Positions 43,055-52,152 of a stretch of 64,000 nucleotides of DNA are shown here, one piece after another. Position 1 is the stretch's first letter; each line of letters opens with the position of its first letter. The position numbers and the translations under genes are program-made. This DNA comes from Xanthobacteraceae bacterium (GTDB lineage Bacteria; Pseudomonadota; Alphaproteobacteria; Rhizobiales; Xanthobacteraceae), in contig JARLIY010000096.1 in assembly GCA_031291475.1 (NCBI GenBank), forward strand, positions 26,653 to 90,652, written 5' to 3'. Below the pieces are notes generated by a model that saw only the letters and a program-made list of their open reading frames with translations, did not search any database and was not told where the DNA came from.

Positions 43055-44298
43055 GGGAGCTTCGCGATAATTTCAGCGGCGCGGTTGCCGGATCGGATCG
43101 CACCTTCAATGGTAGCTGGCAGGCCGGTATCTGTCCAATCGCCGGCGAGAACGAGATTGCGCCAATTGGTTGCCGGGCCCGGACGCTTTGCGTCCTGCGC
43201 GGGCGTGGCGGCAAACGTCGCGCGCCGCTCGCGCACGATCTGCCACGGGGGCAGCGTCGCCGGCAGGCCGGTGACGCGCGCGACTTCGTCCCAGATCGTT
43301 CTGGCGAGCTCCTCGCGCGGCGTGTCGATCAGCCGATCGCCGGCGCTGATCGTGACCGAAACCCGGCCGGGAAAGGAGAAGATCCATTGCACGGTGGCAT
43401 TGAGCACGCCGAGGATCGCCGGCGCATCCGCCGGCAGCTCGCTGCGGAAATGCGCGTTGACGATGGCGCGGAACTCGGTCGGCGTCTCGAGGCCGGGAAG
43501 GAGCGATGCTGCGATGTAGGGCGGCACCGCGAGAATGATCGCGTCGTCCGGATCAAGCGCAATGGTCTCGCCGGCGAAGTCGAGCGCCTCGACGTGATCG
43601 GCGGCAAAGCGCACGGTGCGCAGCTGATGTTCCATATGCACCGTGGCGCCGAGCTCCTGCAGGCGGACCAACGCGGGCTCGATCAGCGTCGCGCCCAGAC
43701 CCTCACGCGCAATCAAGGGCCGACAGGCGCTACCGCCGACGGCAAGGGTCTCGCGGACGATTGCCGCGGCGAGCCGCGCCGATCCTTGCGGCGGATCGAT
43801 GTTCAACGCGCCGACGAGCAGCGGCTCGACCAGCCGCCGATAGAGGACGCCCTCGCAGGAAATCACCTCACCGACCGTCTTGCCCGCGGGCGCCCAAAGG
43901 AGCCACGCAAGGGGCAGATAATCGAGCGGGCGCGTTCCCGGCACGCGCCGGCCGGGATCGAAGATCCAGAACGGCAGCGGGCCGTCGTTGAAGCGCAACG
44001 TCCAGCGTTCGCCGCTGGCAAGATCGACGAAGGAGAATTCCGCCCCGGGCGGACCGACCAGCCAATGCTCGGCGCCGATGCGGCGCAGAAAGTCGAGGGC
44101 CGCACGATTGCCGGAGAGGAGTAGGTGATTGCCGTTGTCGATCGTCATGCCGACCGACGCGTCGTGATAGGAGCGGCAGCGGCCGCCGGCGAATGCCGTG
44201 GCCTCGTGCACGACGACAGCCTTGCCGCGCTCGGAAAGCGTCAGCGCGGCTGACAATCCCGCGAGGCCGGCGCCGATGACGTGAACCGTTTCGCTCAT
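43051..44298 (-). CDS. hpnE: Hydroxysqualene dehydroxylase HpnE
   Basis: FAD-dependent amine-oxidase-fold enzyme that reduces hydroxysqualene to squalene. N-terminal dinucleotide site VHVIGAGLAGLSAAL and GGRCRSYHDASVGMTIDNGNH; C-terminal FAD region LVLAGDWTDTGLPATIEGAIRSG. 415 residues from ATG 44298; the long ORF-track extension to 44796 is antisense-frame read-through of hpnD. Begins 4 bp after hpnD ends and overlaps shc. Confidence 0.95.
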   Translation of the reverse strand: MSETVHVIGAGLAGLSAALTLSERGKAVVVHEATAFAGGRCRSYHDASVGMTIDNGNHLLLSGNRAALDFLRRIGAEHWLVGPPGAEFSFVDLASGERWTLRFNDGPLPFWIFDPGRRVPGTRPLDYLPLAWLLWAPAGKTVGEVISCEGVLYRRLVEPLLVGALNIDPPQGSARLAAAIVRETLAVGGSACRPLIAREGLGATLIEPALVRLQELGATVHMEHQLRTVRFAADHVEALDFAGETIALDPDDAIILAVPPYIAASLLPGLETPTEFRAIVNAHFRSELPADAPAILGVLNATVQWIFSFPGRVSVTISAGDRLIDTPREELARTIWDEVARVTGLPATLPPWQIVRERRATFAATPAQDAKRPGPATNWRNLVLAGDWTDTGLPATIEGAIRSGNRAAEIIAKLP

Positions 44299-44302
44299 CG
44301 GG

Positions 44303-45124
44303 TCACACCAGATTCCGCAGCACGATGAAAAGGAGTTTTGCCCGCGGCAGCCGGATACGCGCCCGCGGCGGCGCGAAGCCGCGCGCGACCAGCGCCTCGA
44401 GAATGACGTGGTAGGCTTCGCCCATGATCCGCGGGGCGCGCACCACCCGGCGCGGATTCTGCGCCATGATCTTTCGCGCTTGGGAAAAGTGCTCCTCGGC
44501 ACGTTCGACCATGAAGGCGCAAACCTTGCCGAACGCCGGGTGCGCCAGAACCTCCCTTGGATCGGTCGCGACGATGCCGTTGGCTTGCAGGGCTTCACGC
44601 GGCAAATAAAGTCGGCCAAGCGAAGCATCCTCGTCGAGGTCGCGCAAAATGTTGGTGAGCTGGAGCGCCAAGCCCAAATGGTGGGCGAGCGAGAGCCCCG
44701 CTTCGCGCTGCATGCCGAACACGCGCACCGAGAGACGGCCGACCGCGCAGGCCACGCGGTCGCAATAAAGGTCGAGCGTGGCGGGGTCGGGGGCACGGAT
44801 GTCGGCGATCACGTCCATCTCCATGCCGTCGATTATGGCGAGGAAATCATCGCGTTGCAGATCGAATGCACGCACGGCGGACGCCAGGCCGGCGAGAACC
44901 GGCGGCGGCGCGCCGCGGTAGACCGCGTCGACGTCGGAACGCCAGCGCGCCAATTGTTCGCGTCGTCCCGCACGCGGTCCCGGATCGTCGGCGATGTCGT
45001 CGACGGCGCGGCAGAACGCATAGATTTCGAACATCGCCTCGCGCTGCGCACGCGGCAGAATGCGCATGCCAGTATAGAACGAGCTGCGGGAGGCGCGCTC
45101 GGCCGCCGGAGTGGGCTTCGTCAC
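44303..45124 (-). CDS. hpnD: Presqualene diphosphate synthase HpnD
   Basis: Trans-isoprenyl diphosphate synthase (273 residues) joining two farnesyl diphosphates into presqualene diphosphate. First aspartate-rich motif FCRAVDDIADD (about 38-47) and second NILRDLDEDASLGRLYLP. GTG start (45124) immediately follows the hpnC TGA with no spacer, so translation is coupled. Distinguished from HpnC by order in the operon and by these fuller motifs. Confidence 0.95.
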   Translation of the reverse strand: MTKPTPAAERASRSSFYTGMRILPRAQREAMFEIYAFCRAVDDIADDPGPRAGRREQLARWRSDVDAVYRGAPPPVLAGLASAVRAFDLQRDDFLAIIDGMEMDVIADIRAPDPATLDLYCDRVACAVGRLSVRVFGMQREAGLSLAHHLGLALQLTNILRDLDEDASLGRLYLPREALQANGIVATDPREVLAHPAFGKVCAFMVERAEEHFSQARKIMAQNPRRVVRAPRIMGEAYHVILEALVARGFAPPRARIRLPRAKLLFIVLRNLV

Positions 45125-46018
45125 TCAGGCACCCCGCGGCTTCTGCGTCGTGGCGGCGGAGCGCCGGCCCACGCGCCGATAGGTTCCGCTCAAAATTCCG
45201 ATCATGGTGCGGCCGAGGACGGCGAGTACGGACAGATGCACGCGATCACTCAACGGATCGCGGACCTTAAGCAGGCGCGTGAGCCGATGTGCCAACGTAT
45301 TGATAACCGAGACTTCCAGAGACAGGCGCCGGTCGTTGATCAGGAGCGCAAACCCATCGCTCTCGCACAACAGCCGCTCGGTGCGTTCCGCCAGGCCGTG
45401 GAGCGCGTCGAGCAGCGCCGGCGAGGCCCGCGGCTCGCCCAACGCTTCCACGCCGGCCCCGCTCGCGGCAAGCGTGTCGAGCGGAATATAGACGCGATCG
45501 AGATTGCGATAATCGTCCTTGCAGTCCTGCAGATGATTAATGATCTGCAAGGCCGCGCATAGCGCGTCGTTGGCCGGCCAGATGCTGCGGCTTTCACCGT
45601 GCACGTCGAGCACAAAGCGGCCGACCGGCATCGCCGAATAGCTGCAATAGTGCAAAAGATCGTCCCAGTCGCGGTAGCGGAGCTTGGTCACGTCGAGCTT
45701 GAACGCGGCAAGGAGATCCTGCGCGTGGCGCGGCGACAGCGACCGTTCGGCCAGCGCCTGGCGCAAGTGGACGGCGACCGCGTCGGCGTCGCTTTTGCCG
45801 GCCAGGCCCGCCTCGAGGCGGTCGAGCAATGAAAGCTTCTCGTCCGGCGCCATTCCGGCGTGATCGGCGATGTCGTCGGCGGTGCGTACGAAATTATAGA
45901 ACGCCAGGATCACGCCGCGGTGTCGCGAATGAATCAGAAAGGAAGCGACCGGGAAATTCTCATCCCGGTGTCCCTTTCCCGACCGCCAGTTCCCGGCGTC
46001 CGTGGCCGCATCGTTCAT
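45125..46018 (-). CDS. hpnC: Hydroxysqualene synthase HpnC
   Basis: Isoprenoid synthase-fold enzyme (297 residues) turning presqualene diphosphate into hydroxysqualene in the HpnCDE route. Typical opening GKGHRDENFPVASFLIHSRHR, first acidic motif RTADDIADHAG and second INHLQDCKDDYRNLDRVYIPLD. ATG 46018 lies in an ATGA overlap with hpnB; the ORF-track start at 46081 is upstream read-through. Confidence 0.95.
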   Translation of the reverse strand: MNDAATDAGNWRSGKGHRDENFPVASFLIHSRHRGVILAFYNFVRTADDIADHAGMAPDEKLSLLDRLEAGLAGKSDADAVAVHLRQALAERSLSPRHAQDLLAAFKLDVTKLRYRDWDDLLHYCSYSAMPVGRFVLDVHGESRSIWPANDALCAALQIINHLQDCKDDYRNLDRVYIPLDTLAASGAGVEALGEPRASPALLDALHGLAERTERLLCESDGFALLINDRRLSLEVSVINTLAHRLTRLLKVRDPLSDRVHLSVLAVLGRTMIGILSGTYRRVGRRSAATTQKPRGA

Positions 46019-47199
46019 CGCAGTTCCGAAATGTTGCCTTGGATATTGTCTTGAATATTGCCTTGGGCGCGGCCTTTCCACATGCCGCCGCGCCCGCGGG
46101 CATGCTGATAAGCGGAATCAAGCGTGAAGGCCAGATAGACTGCGGCAATCGCCGGCAATGCCGGCCCCCACAGCATCGATAGGCGATAAAAGCGCAACGT
46201 CGGCTGGAAAGCCAACGCCATGGCGAGCCAGGCGACAACGCCGAGAAGCCGCGCCGTCCCGCCGGCAAACGCGGTGAGCCACACCGGGGCTAGATAGGTG
46301 ATCGCTAGACCCAGTACCGTTCCCGCGAGCAGGAGCGGCGAATAATTGAGTTGCGCATAAGCGGTACGCGAGACCATGCGGCGGATGTCTTCCAGCGCCG
46401 GATAGGCACGGATGCTGGATACGCGCTCCGTCAAGCCGATCCAGATCGGGCCGCTTGCTTTAAGCTTCTTTGCCAGCGCGCAATCGTCGATCAGGGCGCT
46501 ACGGATCGCGGCCATGCCGCCGGCCTCGCGCAACGCGTCGCGGCGCACCAACATGCAGCCACCCGCCGCCGCGGCGGTGGCCCGGCGCGAATCGTTCGCC
46601 CACGCGAACGGATAAAGCATCTGAAAAAAGAAGACGAAGGCCGGGATGAACATGCGCTCGGCGAGCGTGACGCAGCGGAGCTTCACCATCAGCGAGGTGA
46701 GCACATGGCCGCCCATCTGCGCCCGCGCGACCAGTCCCTTGAGAGCGTCCGGCCGATAGACGATATCGGCGTCGGTGAACAGCAGATAGACCGGCGGCGG
46801 CGACATGGCCTCGGCAGCTTCGACGCCCTGATGCTGCGCCCACAACTTTCCCGTCCAGCCCGCCGGCAATGCCCGCCCCGCCAACACGCTCAGGCGCATT
46901 CCCGCGCCCAGCGCCGCCGCGGCATCGCGCGCGACTTGCGCAGTGGCGTCGCGGCTCTGGTCGTCGACCAGGATCACGGTGAATTCGCCGGGGTAATCCT
47001 GCCGCAGCAGCGATGCCACGGTCTCGCCGACGCATTCGGCCTCATCGCGCGCCGGGATGATGGCGGTGATGCGGGGCCAGGGCCCCTGCCCCGGCGAGAT
47101 CGCCTCATCGCGTTCCCGCGCCAACCAGAACGCCCCTCGCCCGCTCAGGAGATAGAGCCAGATCGCAAGCACCATTGACGCTATAAGCTCGTTGGTCAC
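46015..47199 (-). CDS. hpnB: Hopanoid-associated glycosyltransferase HpnB
   Basis: Membrane-bound GT2-type glycosyltransferase (394 residues from GTG 47199). TM segment IASMVLAIWLYLLSG, GT-A core ITAIIPARDEAECVGETVASLL, VDDQSRDAT, acceptor-metal motif LLFTDADIVY and a later QLNYSP... region with three to four helices. Its role in hopanoid modification is suggested by constant clustering rather than proven. GTG 47199 has AAGGGA 6 bp ahead and matches relatives starting just before TM1; the ATG at 47235 is an alternative. First gene of hpnBCDE-shc, divergent from ispA. The C-terminal NIQDNIQGNI is a short repeat. Confidence 0.9.
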   Translation of the reverse strand: MTNELIASMVLAIWLYLLSGRGAFWLARERDEAISPGQGPWPRITAIIPARDEAECVGETVASLLRQDYPGEFTVILVDDQSRDATAQVARDAAAALGAGMRLSVLAGRALPAGWTGKLWAQHQGVEAAEAMSPPPVYLLFTDADIVYRPDALKGLVARAQMGGHVLTSLMVKLRCVTLAERMFIPAFVFFFQMLYPFAWANDSRRATAAAAGGCMLVRRDALREAGGMAAIRSALIDDCALAKKLKASGPIWIGLTERVSSIRAYPALEDIRRMVSRTAYAQLNYSPLLLAGTVLGLAITYLAPVWLTAFAGGTARLLGVVAWLAMALAFQPTLRFYRLSMLWGPALPAIAAVYLAFTLDSAYQHARGRGGMWKGRAQGNIQDNIQGNISELR

Positions 47200-47342
47200 A
47201 GATAGTCCCTTGGCGGCTGGATTGGGGCCTGCCATTCACCGATGCCGAAATGGAAACGCCTTACAAGTGGGCGGATCCATTTGGCGATTATAGGACGAGA
47301 TAGGACCTGTTGGGGACGCCGGAAGGCCGGGGCACCAAGCGA

Positions 47343-48278
47343 ATGAACGGCAAAAACAGCCCTTTTCTCTCGCACCTCGATGCGACGGCCAAGGATGTCG
47401 ACGAGTTGCTCGACCGGCTGCTGTCGCCGACGGCGGCAAGCGGCGAATTGAGCCGGCCCGCGCGACTCATCGAGGCCATGCGCTATTCGAGCCTGGGCGG
47501 CGGGAAGAGGTTCCGTCCCTTCCTGATCGTCGAAAGCGCGGCTTTGTTCCAGGTGCCGCGGCTGCACGGATTACTGGCGGGCGCGGCGCTTGAATGCGTC
47601 CATTGCTACTCGCTGGTGCATGACGACCTTCCAGCCATGGACAACGACGAGCTTCGACGCGGGCAACCCACGGCGCACCGGAAATTCGACGAAGCGACCG
47701 CCATCCTCGCCGGCGATGGGCTCCTGACTTTCGCCTTCGACATCCTGTCGCGGCGCGAGACCCATCCCGATCCGGCGATCCGCATCGAGCTCGTCGGCGC
47801 GCTGGCCCGCGCGGCCGGCCTCGGCGGCATGGTCGGCGGCCAGATGCTCGATCTCGCCGCCGAGGGCCGGTTTTCCGGAAACGGGCCGCAGCGGCTTGGC
47901 GAGAAGGAAGTGCGCATGTTGCAGGCGATGAAGACCGGCGCGCTGTTGCGCTTTGCCTGCGAAGCCGGCGGCATGCTCGGCGCAGCGACGCCGCAGCAGC
48001 GAAAAGCGCTCGAGCGCTACGGATCGGCCGTCGGGCAGGCGTTCCAGATCGCCGACGATCTTCTCGATCTCGAGGGCGATCCGGCGCTGGTCGGCAAATC
48101 GACCGGCAAGGATGCGGTGGCGGGCAAGGCGACAATGGTCGGCGTGCTTGGCGGCGCGGGCGCAAAAGCGCGTCTGAAAGAACTGGTTTCCGAAGCCGAA
48201 CAGGCGCTGGCGCCGTTCGGCTCGGGCGCCGCCATCCTCATCGAGGGCGCACACTTCGTTGCCGACCGACATATGTAG
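47343..48278 (+). CDS. ispA: Farnesyl diphosphate synthase (polyprenyl synthetase)
   Basis: Short-chain isoprenyl diphosphate synthase (311 residues) supplying farnesyl diphosphate for HpnD. First DDxxD region YSLVHDDLPAMDNDELRRGQPTAHRKF, with no insertion residues expected of longer-chain enzymes, and second QIADDLLDLEGDPALVGKSTGKD. Starts at ATG 47343 before MNGKNSPF. Divergent from hpnB; a 17-bp direct repeat begins at its stop codon. Confidence 0.93.
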   Translation: MNGKNSPFLSHLDATAKDVDELLDRLLSPTAASGELSRPARLIEAMRYSSLGGGKRFRPFLIVESAALFQVPRLHGLLAGAALECVHCYSLVHDDLPAMDNDELRRGQPTAHRKFDEATAILAGDGLLTFAFDILSRRETHPDPAIRIELVGALARAAGLGGMVGGQMLDLAAEGRFSGNGPQRLGEKEVRMLQAMKTGALLRFACEAGGMLGAATPQQRKALERYGSAVGQAFQIADDLLDLEGDPALVGKSTGKDAVAGKATMVGVLGGAGAKARLKELVSEAEQALAPFGSGAAILIEGAHFVADRHM

Positions 48279-48308
48279 GTGATCCACTGCTGTAGGTGAT
48301 CCACTGCA
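48275..48308. repeat. 17-bp tandem duplication overlapping the ispA stop codon
   Basis: GTAGGTGATCCACTGCT followed directly by GTAGGTGATCCACTGCA. The TAG of the first copy is the ispA stop. The remainder of the gap to the patatin gene (48309-48485) shows no gene. Confidence 0.85.
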
Positions 48309-48485
48309 GACGAATCTACGTAGAATTAACAGGGTCGCTGCGGGTGTCTGTTTAACCCCAATCGCAAGCGTGATTGAAGTTCTTCCCGGGCGACCCCATT
48401 TGTCCGCGGTATTGCAGTTCTGCGCGTCACCGGCCGGCGAACAAGCAAGGCCCTGGAATCCGGTTCAATTGGAACCCCGAATCCC

Positions 48486-49790
48486 ATGATGAAACATACG
48501 GCACGGACACTCTGCGCGACTGCAACCCTGCTTTGGGCATTACTTATACCGGCCACAGCCCCGTTCCAGGCGGCACTGGCGCAAGGGCTCGGTAAGCCGA
48601 CAGTAACCCTCGCCCGTCCTAAGTTGGTCACCCAAGCGCGCGCTAAGCAGCAACCGAGCACTTCCCCACCCCCGGTTGCATCGAAACAGAAAGAATTGCC
48701 GCCGCGCACGCCCTTCACGGCCGCGGAAGATGCGGCCTCGACCATTGCCGGCATTCCGGAGGCGCGTTTCTGGGCCGACTCCGAGAGCGACTTCCAGCGG
48801 GCATTGCCGGCACCTGGCCCGTGGCTCGTTCTCTCCAGCGGTGGAGAGGACGGCGCCTTCGGCGCCGGATTGCTCGCCGGTTTGACCGCGGCCGGGAATC
48901 GTCCCGATTACGCGGTGGTCACCGGCGTGAGCACCGGCGCGCTCATGGCGCCGTTTGCCTTTGCCGGACCGCGCTACGACGACGCGCTGCGCAAGGCCTA
49001 TACCGAAGTCTCCGCCGCGGACATTTTCGAAGCTGGCAGCTCAACCGGCGAAAGCTTCGTCAATTCGTGGCCGCTCAAGGAGCTGATAGCCAAACAGATC
49101 ACGCCGGAGCTGATGGCGGATATCGCCGCCGCGCACCGCAGCGGCCGGCGGCTGTTTGTGGTCACCACCAACCTTGATGCCGAACGCTCGGTCGTCTGGA
49201 ACATGGGCGCGATTGCCGCGCATGGCGGCGAGGACGCGATCAAGCTGTTCCGGGACGTGCTGCTCGCCTCAGCCGCGGTTCCCGGCGCGTTCCCACCGGT
49301 GCTGATCGATGTCGAGGCCAACGGCAAGCGTTTCCAGGAGATGCACGCGGACGGCGGGATCGGCGGACAGTTCTTCGTGGCTCCGGCGGCGTTGATGGCG
49401 ACCACCAGCGACTATCGGCTACCGGCGACGCAACTCTACATCGTGGTGAACACCGGCCTCGAACGGGACTTCAAGGTGGTCGATCGCTTCGCGCCGTCAA
49501 TTCTCACCCAGGCGGTCGGCGCCGCGGTGAAGGTCGACACCCGCATGATGCTGTCTCTAAGCTACGCCGTGGCGAAACGCAGCGGCGTTGGATTCAATGC
49601 CGCCACCATCCCCGCAAGTTTCAATGCCCCGAGCCAGGGCGCTTTCGATCCCAAATACATGGGGCTGCTGTTTAGAACCGGCTACGAACAAGGCCGCGGC
49701 GCAACACCTTTCAGCGCCGAGCCACCGCCCTATCCGAGCGGGCCCTCCCGGCAGCCGAGTCACATTGAGAAAACCGGAGCGAACCAATGA
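48486..49790 (+). CDS. Patatin-like phospholipase, exported
   Basis: Exported serine-aspartate lipase/acyl hydrolase (434 residues). Signal peptide ending near QAALAQG, a Pro/Ser/Lys-rich spacer (about 35-80), then a patatin domain: oxyanion loop SSGGEDGAFGAG, nucleophile Ser in GVSTGAL, catalytic Asp in MHADGGIGG. The Gly-rich loop has GGEDGAFG instead of the usual GGGxRG/A, as in a periplasmic subgroup. Two ATGs in a row start it. A second exported protein overlaps its stop by ATGA, so they are co-translated. Confidence 0.88.
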   Translation: MMKHTARTLCATATLLWALLIPATAPFQAALAQGLGKPTVTLARPKLVTQARAKQQPSTSPPPVASKQKELPPRTPFTAAEDAASTIAGIPEARFWADSESDFQRALPAPGPWLVLSSGGEDGAFGAGLLAGLTAAGNRPDYAVVTGVSTGALMAPFAFAGPRYDDALRKAYTEVSAADIFEAGSSTGESFVNSWPLKELIAKQITPELMADIAAAHRSGRRLFVVTTNLDAERSVVWNMGAIAAHGGEDAIKLFRDVLLASAAVPGAFPPVLIDVEANGKRFQEMHADGGIGGQFFVAPAALMATTSDYRLPATQLYIVVNTGLERDFKVVDRFAPSILTQAVGAAVKVDTRMMLSLSYAVAKRSGVGFNAATIPASFNAPSQGAFDPKYMGLLFRTGYEQGRGATPFSAEPPPYPSGPSRQPSHIEKTGANQ

Positions 49791-50182
49791 GAAATTTGCT
49801 GCGCCCGATCTTTGCCGCGGCCGTCACCGCTTTGCTGCTGATGAGCGCCAACGTTTCCTCCGACGCGGTGGCTGCGGCGCGCCCCAGCGCCTTTGACGGG
49901 AAGTGGAGCGTGGTGATCTATACCCTGCAAGGCGACTGCGACCGCTCGTTGCGCTATTCCGTGCGCATTATCGATGGGCGCGTGCAAGCGGAAGATCAAA
50001 GCTACCAAGCCGCCGGGCTGGTGGCTTCCAATGGCGCGATCCGCGTGGTGGTCGCCGAAGGCGGCCGCATGGCAAGCGGTAGCGGCCGGCTGATCGGCAA
50101 TAATGGCCGCGGAGAGTGGCGCACCTCGACCGGCGAGTGCGCCGGCCAATGGACAGCGGTGCGCCGCGCGGCCGACTACTGA
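49787..50182 (+). CDS. Exported protein of unknown function, coupled to patatin gene
   Basis: 131 residues with signal peptide (AAAVTALLLMSANVSSDAVAA) and a beta-rich mature part: FDGKWSVVIYTLQGDCDRSLRYSVRIIDGRVQ, ending with GRGEWRTSTGECAGQWTAVRR. Two cysteines could pair. Similar small beta-sheet proteins are common in this order as hypothetical proteins. The ATGA overlap with the lipase gene suggests a functional link, perhaps inhibitor or accessory; that is inference. Confidence 0.8.
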   Translation: MRNLLRPIFAAAVTALLLMSANVSSDAVAAARPSAFDGKWSVVIYTLQGDCDRSLRYSVRIIDGRVQAEDQSYQAAGLVASNGAIRVVVAEGGRMASGSGRLIGNNGRGEWRTSTGECAGQWTAVRRAADY

Positions 50183-50197
50183 TCGGAGAGAGCCGGG

Positions 50198-51048
50198 TTA
50201 TCCGGTCTTGCGCGCAGGGACGTTGGCGTTCCACCACGGGCAGACATCGCGGGCGCGCAAGTAATTGCCGTCCATGACGTTGAGCGGGACGCGGCCACCG
50301 GCCTCTGCCACGCTGATGCGCAGATCGCGCGCCTCTTCGCGTTTGTCCGGTGGCAGCCACAAGCGGTCGTGACCCCACAGGCTTGGCCCGTCGGCGCGCT
50401 CTTGCGGCGTCCAGGTCGCCGGATCGATGGAGCGGCCGCCCCAGCCATACTCGACCAAAAACTTCGACGGCGACCACGAATAGAACGAGGTCACCTCATC
50501 GTTAGTATGCCGGCCGAGCGTGGTGCCGATCGTCTCCGGCTTGCGCAGCGCCAAGTCGTAGCCTTGCCCGACATCGTCGAGAAAACAGAGCTCGACCATC
50601 AGGTGATGGATGCCGTTCTTGCCGCCAGCGGGCCGGTGCGGAAGCCGGAGATCGAACGTCCGGGCTTGAACGGCTCCGCAGCGGTCTCGGCGCCGTGGAA
50701 GGCTTCCAGCCGGTTGCCGATCGGATCGGAAAACACGATCAGGTCCCTGACGCGACGCTCGTCGGCCAGCGCGCGGGTGCCGCGGGCAACTTTCACACCG
50801 GATTTTTCCAGATGCGCCGCCAGCGCGTCGAGCGCGGCGGCATCGGTCACTTCCCAGCCGTAGAAGGAAGGCCCCTCGCCTTCGTCGGCCTGGACGATGA
50901 CGCGCTGTTTGCGATCGTCCATGCGTAGCGCGAGTGTGCCCCGGCTTTTGTCGACGAGCTGCATGCCGAGGAAGCGCGTGCCGTAAGTCGCCCATTCCTC
51001 GAGGTCTCTGCTGCGGACGCCGAAATATCCGAGCGCTTGCAGTTGCAT
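50198..51048 (-). pseudogene. Extradiol (BphC-like) dioxygenase/VOC protein with single-base frameshift
   Basis: Two overlapping ORFs make one two-domain vicinal-oxygen-chelate protein. N-terminal part: MQLQALGYFGVRSRDLEEWATYGTRFLGM, up to SISGFRTGPLA. C-terminal part: KNGIHHLMVELCFLDDVGQGYDLA, TLGRHTNDEVTSFYSWSP, FLVEYGWGG, giving the H-H-E iron ligands (IHH, GRHTND, EYG). One base is missing at about 50622-50630, just before domain 2. Start is the ATG at 51048. Known members cleave catechol-type rings; substrate unknown. Dead gene or sequencing error. Confidence 0.85.
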
Positions 51049-51142
51049 CGCCAACTCCGAAACGAAAATTGCTTTTATCACACTATAAGGCGACACGTCA
51101 GGCCTCCGATACGCGGCCTTACATGCTGCCGCCCGGCCCATA

Positions 51143-52051
51143 TCAGGCGTGCAGTGACCGCGTCGTGTCGTCGAACAGTTCCTCGACCGTATAGCGCCGC
51201 GGAATAATCTTCATCTCCAGGGCATAGCTGCTCATGAGATCGAGCGCGGGTTTGACCGCGTCGAAGCCGAACGGAACCATGTCGATGGCACCGGCTTTGG
51301 GCAAGCCGGCTGCTTTCTTGCTTTCGAGCAGCAGGCGGAAAACCTCGCGCACAGCCCCGGGATCGGACTTCGCCAGGCTCTCCTTGACGACGACCATGTG
51401 GTTGACCGGCACGACGCCGTGCTTTTTGTACCAGTCCTTTCCCGCCGTTTCGGGATCGAGGATGACGCTTTGTAGTCGCGGATCGGACGGCATAGCGCCG
51501 CCGAAAATGGCGGCATCGAGTTCGCCGTCGATCAGCATCTTGGTGATGTCCTTGCCGGCGGCGGCGCGCTCGACGCCCGGCGGATCGCGGTACTCGGCGA
51601 CGTGGGCGTCTTCGAAAGTGACCCATTTCACTTTGCCGAGATCGAGGCCGTAATCCTTCCAGAGAATGCCACGGATCCAGACGCCGGTGGTCTGCGAGAA
51701 CGCACGCACGCCGACGCGGCGGCCGACTAAATCTTGCGGGCGCACCGTCCCGCGCTCGGAATTGTAGAGCAGCGCGCCGTGCTGGAACCGCCCCAGCATC
51801 GTCGCCGGCATAAGCATCAGCGGCTTGCCGTAGGCCTTGGCCTGCAAATAGGTAACGATCGCAATTTCGCACACGTCGAACTTTTGCTCGCGCGCCATCA
51901 ACAGGAAAGCGCGGTTGACCGGATTGATTTCGGTGAAGTTGAGCGCCAGCCGGTCGAATTTGATGTCGCCATTTTTCAACGCCTTGGTGTGCGGATAGGT
52001 GCCTAGGCAGGCGCTCAAGGTCTCGATTTTCTCGGCAGCGATGGCGTTCAT
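51143..52051 (-). CDS. 4,5-dihydroxyphthalate decarboxylase-like protein
   Basis: 302-residue protein with type-2 periplasmic-binding-protein fold but no signal peptide, resembling 4,5-dihydroxyphthalate decarboxylase (Pht5-like) and related cytosolic proteins. Visible family-like stretches: SACLGTYPHTKALKNGDI, FDVCEIAIVTYLQAKAYGKP, VGVRAFSQTTGVWIRGILWKDYGLD, and VVPVNHMVVVKESL. Sits between the BphC-like gene and an AAHS-type carrier divergently transcribed, a layout expected for aromatic acid catabolism. Decarboxylase activity is inferred from family only. Confidence 0.8.
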   Translation of the reverse strand: MNAIAAEKIETLSACLGTYPHTKALKNGDIKFDRLALNFTEINPVNRAFLLMAREQKFDVCEIAIVTYLQAKAYGKPLMLMPATMLGRFQHGALLYNSERGTVRPQDLVGRRVGVRAFSQTTGVWIRGILWKDYGLDLGKVKWVTFEDAHVAEYRDPPGVERAAAGKDITKMLIDGELDAAIFGGAMPSDPRLQSVILDPETAGKDWYKKHGVVPVNHMVVVKESLAKSDPGAVREVFRLLLESKKAAGLPKAGAIDMVPFGFDAVKPALDLMSSYALEMKIIPRRYTVEELFDDTTRSLHA

Positions 52052-52152
52052 CCCGGTTCACCTCCAATAGTGCGCTTGATTTTATGACCTGGCGGCGTGC
52101 TAAGCCAGTGCAACGCGAATATCCGGCTGCGCGACGGCCCGGGGGAAAAGCA

